This document shows positions 49,462-58,693 of a stretch of 64,000 nucleotides of DNA, in pieces. A program made the position numbers and the translations under genes. The notes below the pieces were generated by a model, which had not been told where the DNA came from, made no database searches, and worked only from the letters and a program-made list of their open reading frames with translations. How positions within the stretch are numbered: position 1 is the first letter of the stretch; each line of letters starts with the position of its first letter. The DNA is from Chrysopilus asiliformis (Eukaryota; Arthropoda; Insecta; Diptera; Rhagionidae), in NCBI GenBank assembly GCA_964034945.1, contig OZ035962.1, forward strand, positions 98,166,784 to 98,230,783. The letters run 5' to 3'.

Positions 49462-49691
49462 GTAAATATTTCAGTGATTTTTCTTTGTGGACCATTTGTA
49501 TTTTTGTTATATTTGTGATTAGAATAATCCCTTAAGTGATGTCTGTGTGTTTATTTTGCCAATATTGTGGGGGTTGGGTTTGATTAGGGCTCGAATTTTT
49601 TTTTCAATGATGTGTCTAATAAGGCCCAGAAGAAATTGCATTGGGCCTTATTAAAAGCTTTAGATTGATTTTTGTTTTTATTTTTTCTTAG
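49462..49691 (+). other. Possible intron in the transposase 5' UTR
   Basis: A strong acceptor (TTTTTATTTTTTCTTAG at 49675-49691) lies 7 bp before the ATG. A donor-like CGAAAAG|GTAAATAT lies at 49461/49462. Two of the GGCCTTATT words fall inside. This is inferred from sequence only. Confidence 0.35.
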
Positions 49692-49698
49692 CCTCAAG

Positions 49699-51081
49699 AT
49701 GACAGATAAAGACGCAAAAAAACGAGGGAATTGGTCTTCTGACGGAATGGCAGGTGCCTTACAGTCAATCCAAAGCGGCTTCTTATCTCAACGTGGAGCT
49801 TCTGTGAAATTCAAGATACCAAGGAGAACAATAAGGAACCACCTTAAACTTGGGAGTGCGAACAAAAAAATTGGCAGACCCGGAATATTTACGAAGGAGC
49901 AAGAAAAGGACCTTGTTAAAAGGATATGTCGCTTCGCTGAAGTGGGTATGCCTTTGACTCCTAAAATTTTGCGCTTTCACGCCTACAACTTTTGTGTGAA
50001 ACACAATATTCCGCATAACTTCAACCACAAAACTAATTTGGCCGGTAGGAATTCGTTTGAAAATTTCCTGAAGAGAAATCCGGAGTTAGCGCGCCGCAAG
50101 GCTCAAATCATGAATCCTGCTAGAGCTCAAAAATTAAATAAAAATATTGTTAGCAATCATTTCAACAGCTTGAAGAACTTAGTTATGAAACTTGGTATTC
50201 AGAATTCACCGCAGTGCATCTATAACATGCACCAAAAAGGCTGCCGTATTTGCCTGCATCACCAGCAAACCGTCCTAACTTTGAAAGGCTCGAAGAGGGT
50301 AAAACAAATTTCGAACGAGCACGCAGAAAGTGTTACTGTCGTTGGTTGTGTAAATGCCATAGGATCTGTGATTCCGCCAATGATTCTATTCAAAGGAAAA
50401 AGATATAAGCCCGAGTTTACAGACAACCTACCTGCCGGAACTGAAGTTCGGATGACGCCGAAGGGGTACATGACTCATGCAACGTTTGTGGAGTTCATAG
50501 TTCACCTTGGAAAATATAAAAGTCCGGGTCCATGTCTTCTTGTGTTCGATGGAGCTAAGAGCCATCTCGACTACAGTATTGTGGAAGATGCAGAAAACCA
50601 AGGAATAACGCTTTACTGCCTTCCATCGAACACAACTCACGAACTTCAGCCCTTAGATAAGGCGTTCTACCGTTCGTTTGAGTACCACTGGGATCAAGAG
50701 CTGCTGAAATACATAAATAAACATCCACAGCGAAATCTTAACAAAAGCAGCTTCAATGTGATATTTTCACAGGTGTGGGGAAAATGTATGACGATTGATA
50801 ATATCGTCAGTGGATTTCGGGCGACAGGAATATATCCCTTTGACTCCGATATTTTACCAGACGATGCTTTTGCGCCATCGGTACTCACTGAGATACCAAA
50901 TGCGTTGTTGGACGATAATGTGCCTGTTTCGACACTAACTCCTACTCCACAACAAGGATTTTCTGGACATTTCGACAATTGGAGTTCCGAAGACGATGTA
51001 CCGCTTTCTCAAATAAATTTATTAATTGACATTAGTCAAACCGTCGAGGGCAAAAGTGGTGCGCCCTGCAAGCTTAAATAG
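49699..51081 (+). CDS. pogo/Tigger-like transposase, first catalytic Asp replaced
   Basis: 460 residues from the ATG at 49699 (the open frame extends 9 codons upstream, across an apparent splice acceptor). Residues about 1-65 form a Psq-type helix-turn-helix (WSSDGMAGAL... RRTIRNHL). Residues about 65-150 are a CENP-B-type DNA-binding domain (GIFTKEQEKDLVKRI, FENFLKRNPEL). Residues about 170-390 are the DDE_1 endonuclease. The second and third catalytic Asp are present: FDGAKSHL at about 284 and LQPLDKAF at about 320, with 35 residues between. The first, normally in a NMDE-type motif, reads NMHQKG, with His at about 178 and Gln next to it. The family joins and cuts DNA in the nucleus at TA sites; this copy should be unable to do chemistry, though DNA binding may remain. 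The last 11 codons lie in a perfect palindrome. Confidence 0.9.
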   Translation: MTDKDAKKRGNWSSDGMAGALQSIQSGFLSQRGASVKFKIPRRTIRNHLKLGSANKKIGRPGIFTKEQEKDLVKRICRFAEVGMPLTPKILRFHAYNFCVKHNIPHNFNHKTNLAGRNSFENFLKRNPELARRKAQIMNPARAQKLNKNIVSNHFNSLKNLVMKLGIQNSPQCIYNMHQKGCRICLHHQQTVLTLKGSKRVKQISNEHAESVTVVGCVNAIGSVIPPMILFKGKRYKPEFTDNLPAGTEVRMTPKGYMTHATFVEFIVHLGKYKSPGPCLLVFDGAKSHLDYSIVEDAENQGITLYCLPSNTTHELQPLDKAFYRSFEYHWDQELLKYINKHPQRNLNKSSFNVIFSQVWGKCMTIDNIVSGFRATGIYPFDSDILPDDAFAPSVLTEIPNALLDDNVPVSTLTPTPQQGFSGHFDNWSSEDDVPLSQINLLIDISQTVEGKSGAPCKLK

Positions 51082-51140
51082 TGACATTTTTGGTCAAAAA
51101 TGTCACTATTTAAGCTTGCAGGGCGCACCACTTTTGCCCT
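51047..51140. repeat. Perfect palindrome, 46-bp arms
   Basis: The arms at 51047-51092 and 51095-51140 are exact reverse complements separated by 2 nt. The left arm is the 3' end of the transposase frame, including its stop codon; the right arm is its inverted duplicate. In RNA it would form a hairpin at the end of the message, 15 nt before the AATAAA. It may be a real inverted duplication or an assembly or library fold-back. Confidence 0.95.
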
Positions 51141-51155
51141 ATGTATTAGATAATC

Positions 51156-51161
51156 AATAAA
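51156..51161 (+). terminator. Polyadenylation signal of the transposase
   Basis: AATAAA located 75 bp after the transposase stop and just after the palindrome, inside the transposon. Confidence 0.6.
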
Positions 51162-51951
51162 ATTGATATTTTCTTAACTAAATTTGTGTTATTTGTACTT
51201 TCGACGTGTGGGCCTTGTTGAGTGCACATTTGGGCCTTATTAAATGCACGTGTTTCTAATTAGGCCCAGAGCACATATATTTTATTTTGATAGAAAAAAC
51301 ATAGAACCCACTATATTTGACCGGATCAAAAGGTAAGTATGTTAGCTAAATGTATAACGAAGGATATTAAGTTGATTGGAACCACGAATTCCAAGAAACC
51401 TATAGGTTATGAACCGATATAAATTAGGTGGGCCTTATTCCCCCCACTTACCTTAAAAAAGGTTTTCCATTTGCATGGGGGAGGGGGTAAGGAATGGTCC
51501 AAATGAATTTTGATGTATACATCACTTATGTAAAACACACTTGTCTCTATACATTTTTGCCTCTATAAATTTTAAACACATTTCACCTTTATAAAATTTT
51601 CGACGTTTTCGAGAAAATTGCACAAAACTGTTTCGTTTGTATGGGGGGAGAGGAAGGAATGAACCAATTTTGCCTGTTCAAGAACTTAGCCTAGCGATTT
51701 ACGTAAAACGTAACTACACAAAATTTCAAGTCTCTAGCTCAATCCTTTCGAAAGTTATGGTGTTCACGGACAGACGGACGAACGGACAGACGGTCAGACG
51801 GGCGGACATGCGAAATAAAAATCTTGTCATCCTTAACATCCTGGTGTAATTCATTTTTGTGTCCAATGATTGGTTCAATGCGTTACAAACGATATAGGAA
51901 ATCTAATATACTCCTCTATGATATAGCACAGTGGTTCCCAAACTTTTTTGG

Positions 51952-52055
51952 CCCACGGACCCCTTTCATAGTCAAAACTTGCCCACGGACCCCTTTTCAT
52001 AGTCAAAACTTGCCCACGGACCCCTTTTCATAGTCAAAACTTGCCCACGGACCCT
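51952..52055. repeat. 30-31-bp tandem repeat near hAT left end
   Basis: Three units with the core CCCACGGACCCCTTTTCATA plus GTCAAAACTTG, and a partial fourth. CCACGGACCCCCTGA also appears near the right end of the element, so the unit contains the subterminal word. Confidence 0.9.
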
Positions 52056-52209
52056 GGGTAAAAAACTACATAAATGCATAATAGAAAAATTACAAATTTA
52101 ACTTTAATGTCTTGAATGGTAAATGGTGATGTAAAAATAAAATATAATTAAAACATTTTGTTGAAGAAGTATTTATTGAATCTCCGCCGAAGACGCGGAC
52201 TTTTATATT

Positions 52210-53345
52210 CGCGGCTCGTTTGCCAACGTTCCTGTATGTTCGGACGAGGTCTCGAACGTTCTCGTGAGCTGGGGAGACATTGCGGATTTCGAAAAACGAG
52301 ACCAGCGAATTCGAAAGGCAACTTCGATTTCGAGAGACAATGGAATTACGTATCTCGAACATGACAATTTCGAGATTTCCCCCAGGAAAATATTTTGACA
52401 GATGTTTATTTATTTTTGTGGTGTTCAAGTGAAAAGTTGCATTTAATTGTTCCACTTTATTCAGTAAAATGTTTCTTCCGAACATTTTTTTTATGATTCG
52501 AGGAAAAGCGATGAACAAATACAAAAAAAAAAACATTGAGATATAACAGCAATCCGCTTGAAATAGTGTTGCTCCATAAATATTGTCAAATTTATTGTTC
52601 TCTATTTGTTAGAATCGGCGTCTTTTTCTTTTTTTCTTCACTCATTTTACTAGAAAACACAATGCTTATGACAATGCTTATTTTTTTAACATTATTATGA
52701 AGAACTTACCGCTTTTAAAGAAACGAGCTGAAAATTTAAAACCGACAACTGCCGTCTCGAAAGCACAAGACCTTTCGAGAAATATCGGTCGAGAGAAATG
52801 TCAGAAACCCTCGATTTTCGAGATAAGCAATCAGGCATTAAATTCGAGAAAACGAACGAACCCAAGGGAAATTTTTGGGAAATTTCAAATGCATTTTATA
52901 TTTTTAAGTTTTTCGCATTTTTTTGCTTTATGCGGATAAATTCTTTCAAGTGGTATGCTACAAAACCCTTTAAATATTTATTTGGGTTTTATAAAAAAAC
53001 CACTAATAACAGAATTTTGTATTATTCTATGTGCGTTCAGTAAAAAATTATTACTTACGAAACAACATTTTTTTGTGGTTTTTAGGTATTTTTAAAATCC
53101 AGCACCCACTTTTTTTTCTTTGGAAATGCGAATTTTGCGATATTTATGCAAAAAAATGTTGTTTCGACTACTCTTAAATTTCGAGAAATTGGTATGCAAT
53201 GTCGAGCACAAAATCGAGATAGGCAATACCAAATCATGGTTTCTCGATCGAACTAGCGTTTGTTCGAGATCCGCAATATCCCCCCAGATCTCAAACATTC
53301 TCTCTCGAAGCGTTCACGCCAGATCTCGAATGTCCTTGCAACTTC
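52210..53345. mobile_element. TTCGAGA-rich fold-back element nested in the hAT
   Basis: The left side (about 52212-52310) and the inverted right side (about 53255-53345) share a long imperfect match, including GAGCTGGGGAGACATTGCGG against GATCTGGGGGGATATTGCGG. The word TTCGAGA or TCTCGAA recurs many times in both halves. No transposase was seen. Boundaries are approximate. Confidence 0.5.
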
Positions 53346-53900
53346 TTACCCGTGGACCGTTACAATATCAAAAATTTTATTTGCAACAAACCACTGTTAA
53401 TTATAATAAAAATTGAATGCTGCAATGTAACGCTCTTTTGAATTAATTATTTGAGATGTGAGGATAACATTTCATGTAAATGTCACATATTTTGTACCAA
53501 TTAATTTTTCAAGAAAAATAAATAATTCAAAAATTAATTCACAACAGAATATAATAATACAGTAATATACAGTAATTCCAAACATTCGCGGATTTGGTTA
53601 TTCGCAGAAGTAAACAAATTAAACAAAAATATAAAATAGTGAGCTATAACTTTTAGGGTGCATTATATTAAATAATAAAACCCAATATGTCTAACTATAA
53701 ATATTTTACTTAGGACGTAAAAATGTGTCACAATTTTTTTATTTCATATTAAACCTTGCGCGGACCCCCTGACGTTGTTCAGGGACCCCCAAATCAATTT
53801 TAATTTTCCACGGACCCCCTGAATGATCCCGGGGACCCCTGGGGGTCCGTAGGGACCACTTTGGGAACCACTGATATAGCATAATGAGTATAAAAATTAA

Positions 53901-55833
53901 AACCAAATATTGTAAGAAAATACTCTCAAAAAAAATCTGAAAAATGTTTTTGCCTGTAAAACAAGCTTAAAAAAAATCAAGAAAAAATTATTTTCATTAA
54001 AAAGCATTTTAAAAGTTAATGAAAAAAAAATAATTGAAAAAAATGCCTATTAAAAAAGGTCTTTTAAAATCAAAAGAAAAATTTTCTCTGTTTACAACTT
54101 TTTTCTTGGGAAAAAAAATTTAAATACCCACTTCAGAAATTTTCAAAAATTCAATATATATTTATTCACTTTGTACTCCCGCGATACTCTTTTAAATTGT
54201 AACCATTAGATTTCGTTCGCTTCCAATTAACAGGATGCTAAATTATAATTTGAAAAAAAAAATTCATGACACGAAGAAGAACCTGTATATGATTAGAAAT
54301 TTTTCAACAGTATAAATTGTAATTTTATATCCTGTATAAAATCTCATTTCAATAAAGTGTTATATGTTCGCTTGTAAATTTCAAGGGATGCATGTTATCC
54401 CTAATGGCAAATTTACCATAATTTTCTACATGTTACAGACACGAAATTGAATAAAAAATCAATCTCTCTTCATATAAAATCCAATTGAGGCTCATATTTT
54501 ATCCTTTTTTCCAAGATCAGCAGCCGTTCGTTCATCCATTTGCACAGTTTGCCACCTTTTATCGTTCTATCGTTCGTTGAGCCGGTAACCGAAACGTAAG
54601 ATTCGCATTTCTTCAGCGTCAGTAAAACATATAAAAAAAACTGCTGGTCCCGAGACTATTTAGGGAGAAACACATAAAAAATGCTAAAAAGGGACGTCCG
54701 TCCAGTCGCCTTTATATTATTATTGTCTATATATACGAAATAGAGAGGAATTTAGGTTTTTTTTTCGTTTGGTATCTTTTTTTCGTGCTGAAAGTCCCGG
54801 GATAAATGTTTCCCTCACCTAAGCAATATTTCGCACCCACCACACCAACAATCCTCGACAGCAGTCGTCATGATCATCATCGCCACTATCGACCAAGGTC
54901 AAAATTCCCTAAAATACTGAAAACCAACTTATTTAGAACATCTACCACTCGTGTATACTGTTTGAAATGTGGCTAATACCCATCCCAAAAAAAACAAAAC
55001 ATTTTTTGAATTACATTTTCAAATTCATAACGTTTGTATTTCCATGGTGTCAGGACAACGTAATTAGAATTGGAAAATGCCTTACGCTTTCTTTCTTTCA
55101 AGTTTTTCTTTCTACTGTTATTCGCTTTATCATTATACCTTCCTATTCTATGCGGATCCCTCGTATCTTGTTACAAAAATGAAGGAAAAAGTTAAGAAAC
55201 ATCCCGAATTGGAACTTCTGATGCTATCAACCAAGAAAACTCAATGACTCCCGTGAGAATAGCGCCCCCTCCATCTTAAATATGCTAAGGGCTGCTGGCT
55301 AGCTGACTATGAAACTTTTAGCCTCATCGCACATTTATATTTTTATCCCCTGTATTTCTCAATCCTCTGCCGTTCCCATTTTCCTGTTAAACAACAACTT
55401 TATGGCATTTTTATCAATATGAAATTTCATTTTACTCCTGGAATTTATTAATACAGAATAAAGCTTTATCCTTGGACATGTTAGCTTTAATTTTGAATAC
55501 TTTTTGTCAATCTGTTTTAAATATAAAAGATTTAATCTTTTGTCTTTTAATGGTATTTTAATGAGAAAAAAACGGATGCATACTATTTTCTCGAAAGAGG
55601 CTGATTCTGCATATGTTAGCTGGGAAATAGATTTCTAACATTTTTTGACGATATAGCCGTGAAATAGTTTAATGACCTTTATTGACGATATTTTTAAATT
55701 GTTCCCTTATTTTAGCGATTTAAATTTAAACAAAGTTTAGTCATGATTTCCGTTCAAATTTCGGAAAAGAAAATTAAAGATCGTACTACAAAATATGGCT
55801 TTGAGTTTTTACTGCACATTCTTAACAACATGT
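53901..55833. other. Anonymous AT-rich DNA
   Basis: No gene, RNA or transposon end was recognised between the hAT nest and the LTR element. Confidence 0.45.
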
Positions 55834-57552
55834 TGTAGTAAAATCCGCTCTGTTACAAATTTTTAGGACTTTGCTTCCGATGCCGTGTTTTGATTTTTTA
55901 AATTTAATTAAAATCTGGTTTGTCGCCACTCGACCTTCTGTCTTTCAGTTAGTTTCTCTTCTCTTCCCATAGCAACAGAACAGTAAAATGTTTTAAATGC
56001 AGTAAATTGCAATGTATAAAATAAACGGCAAAGTAAAAGAAAGAAAAAAAAAACGTAGATTCAATAGACAAAAAGGGCCTAATTTGATTGGTAGTTTGAG
56101 TCGTACGACTATCGTGCGGATGGGATTGGAAAAAAAATCGAGAGAAAGTGTGGCACTTCAGATCCTGAACCACGGAACGAAAGATCGTCAGAAAGTCTAC
56201 GAGTTGTTTTTTTTTAATTTTTGCTAACTCGTTTAAAAAAAAAATTTATATTTTTCTTCAGAAACAGATTCGTTTTTTTTTGTAAAAGTCTAATACATCC
56301 ACTGGACTCGTGTTTTTGCCATAAAAATCGAAATAGCCAAGTGAATCACGAAAAAGGAAAAGATTACGAAAGTAGAATCTAGTTTCGGTAGTATAAGAAT
56401 TAGTATCTTTGGTCAGGATCGAATAAAAAAGGGAAATATCCTTTCTATAAGAGGCATCGAAAACTACTTCATCTTATAACTTGCTGTTACTATCGGGCTG
56501 ATAGCGCCAGACATAGCCAAAGGTGGAAAAGCTTTCTGCCGTCAGCTTAAGAAATATTCAACTACAAAAAGATGGCGTAAAGAATTCATCTGCGTAAGGT
56601 TTCATCGCTTCATTGCCGGTAACTTCATCGCCGGGTCATCTTCAATTTCCTTCTTTGAGATTCGAGGATCTACACAACTCAAGGATATTTTTCATCGCGA
56701 CGCTGAGGTATCTATATTAGTAAGATCTGTTAATTAAGTATATTGTAGTTTAGTTTAAAAAGAATATATAAATTTTTAACTTAAGTTGTTGTGAATAATA
56801 TAATTTATAAAAAGATTTAATACAACAGTGGCCACTACCGAATTTTCCTTTGATTTTTGTATTCTCACAGTTGCGTAATAAGAATATTTTGTAAGAACAA
56901 TAATTGTGCAATCTTATTCTTTTTCGGATCATTATAACATCATTATAACGTTTTTTTTTCACGAAGTTACGTGTAATAGAATTATATATCAATGTTTATT
57001 TGGAAGATCGCTCGTTTTATTTAATTTATTGAAGTGGAGTTGTGGACGATGAACATTTTGACGGTTGAGAAGAAAAATGTCGTTTCTGATCGTCTATAGT
57101 GTAAAAATGTTGGCTTGAAGCTAAACTTTATGGAGGGGGAAGTGTGTTCCTGAAACAGTGAGTGGAAACATATGTCATGCGGTGACAAGCGTTTGATTTA
57201 GCATTAATTTCGGCGATAATTTAGGGGTTCGCGAATCTAGTGATGGTTGGTGAACTACAGGTTTCGGTTTTGCTGAATACGGGGAGGGCGTACGTCACTC
57301 GTCGACGCCTTTCGGTTTTTCCCTTTAGTTTCTGTATCCCGTTTCCCAGATCCTGTTTTTGTGTTCCTTATGGCATACCGATAGTTGTGTGGAGAAGTAT
57401 CGAGCCGGAATCAACCCACGTCCCAGCCGGCCGGAGCAAAGAAGAAGGTATGCCCGATTCCGCTAAAGGTATTCTCCGCACCACTCAAGATGAAGGTAGC
57501 AAAGCGGCTATTGCGGACCGCATTGTCTTGGGTTGTGTTAATACACGACACA
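55834..57552 (+). repeat. 5' LTR, 1719 bp
   Basis: Begins TGTAGTAAAATCCGCTCTGT and ends ATACACGACACA, immediately followed by the PBS. The TGT...ACA ends match LTR convention. The start is confirmed by the identical sequence at 63937. The 5' flank is CATGT; its target duplicate lies beyond the window. The length is large for a gypsy-type LTR. The LTR contains the promoter and poly(A) functions in this class, but I could not place them. Confidence 0.88.
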
Positions 57553-57568
57553 TGGCGCCCAACGAGGC
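57553..57568 (+). other. Primer-binding site, tRNA-Lys type
   Basis: TGGCGCCCAACGAGGC directly follows the LTR. Its first 12 bases complement the 3' end of the common animal tRNA-Lys, including the CCA. It primes minus-strand synthesis in this class. Confidence 0.85.
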
Positions 57569-58693
57569 ATTTAGTGGCTGCCACAGCAGCAATTTTTTTC
57601 CTTCACGGAAATTTGTTGTGCCCTTAAAAGGGGCAAGGCCTCGTAAAATATTTGTATTCGTCCTCTATTTTTTTTTCAACCTATTCCCAGTTATCCCTTC
57701 CTTTAGATTTTGTCCATTCCAATGTAGCTTTTGTATTCATTTTGTTTATTTGTGCCGAGAGTTTTGGTTACTTGGGCCGATTTTGGCACGGAAACTTGGA
57801 TACAGTAAATTTCGGCTATATGCCTGCTTTCTGTCCGGTTTTTGGTGTTAAATTCGACCAAAGTCTACCATGATGGAGTAAATCAGTTAGTGCTAGGCGT
57901 GACATTCGAGGACTCTAGTCAAGTGTTGAAAACACTACTCAATCCGCTACGTACTGCTGACTAGGAGAGATGCTCATTGGAAATTCTTTCCCCATCAGTC
58001 GACGAACGATACATTTTGGGATTAATTTGCGGCAGTCTTTCGTTGGATAATTGTCATGGATAATTTCGTGGCGATTCCACACAGACATGACGTGAAGAGA
58101 TCACCTAAGGCATCGTTAAAAGATCTTTTATTTATATAACACCGAAATTAATGTTAAACGAGAAAAAAAGAATATAAGAATATAAATTTCACGTGTGGTA
58201 AATTGTTTTGGAGTACACTTCCCCCGTCTAATTATGAAATTGAATAAGAAAAGAAAAAAAGTTCTGTTGTTAATTTAAATAACAATTGTATATTTTTGTG
58301 TGCTCTATTGAACAAACAAAAATCGCATTCGTATTCGACGATTTTTCGATTTGTGGTAAATTTTTTTGTGGTGCTTTCTTCGAAAAAACAAAAAGATATA
58401 CTCGTGGAATAAAAAGGTTCCCGTTTGCCTATTGTTATAATCACGTTATTGAAGTGAAAAGAAAATTTGGTTATTTTTTTTTATTTTTAGTTAACAGTAT
58501 ATTGCAATTTCCTGCATAAAATAATAAATACCTTTTAGTTATCTAGCATAAATTTTGGGAAGTTTCATTTTGGCCCAGTGTAGGTGATATTATTTTTAAA
58601 TTCTTTTCCTTTGCATACATTTTTTTTGCAACTCTTGTTCCGTGATTGTGTTTTGTATATTTTCTGCTTTAGTTGTAGTATTATTTGTTAAAT
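57569..58693 (+). other. Long untranslated leader before gag
   Basis: About 1.1 kb between PBS and gag. An open frame from 57240 to 57851 spans LTR, PBS and leader but has no domain and is not called. The region should contain the packaging signal; no specific motif was identified. Confidence 0.6.

Larger units (their letters stand above)
49234..51453 (+). mobile_element. Complete pogo/Tigger-like DNA transposon, 2220 bp
   Basis: The 27-bp terminal inverted repeats (AGGTAGGTGGGGGTAATAAG... on the left) match at 25 of 27 positions. TA is duplicated at 49232-49233 and 51454-51455. It encodes one transposase with HTH and DDE domains. The word GGGCCTTATT or its complement occurs eight times, four near each end, two with one mismatch. 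It is inserted in a DINE-like repeat. High end similarity indicates a fairly young copy, but the transposase has lost its first catalytic Asp. Confidence 0.9.
51929..53873. mobile_element. hAT-type non-autonomous transposon, 1945 bp
   Basis: The ends are CAGTGGTTCCCAAACTTTTT and, inverted, CAGTGGTTCCCAAAGTGGTC. The flanks are a perfect 8-bp duplication ATATAGCA (51921-51928 and 53874-53881). Both features are diagnostic of hAT. GGACCCC-rich words cluster near both ends. There is no transposase frame; the interior is occupied by another inverted-repeat unit. Confidence 0.9.
49010..53900 (-). mobile_element. DINE-like repeat, family L, copy 5, split by two transposons
   Basis: The left piece (49010-49233) carries the 3' tail (GCTACAATTGCCTCGGGACA) and part of a 125-bp-type unit. 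The middle piece (51454-51928) carries units with 'AAATGAATTTTGATGTATAC', a short microsatellite core (51769-51808) and 'TTCAATGCGTTACAAACGAT'. A few bases follow at 53874-53900. The pogo-like element interrupts it at a TA, and the hAT-type element interrupts its AT-rich 5' flank. Confidence 0.65.

Noticed and set aside
57240..57851. 203-codon open frame across the LTR end, PBS and leader
   Set aside because: It crosses the PBS, has no domain, and gag starts about 840 bp further on. Chance frame in a less AT-rich stretch.
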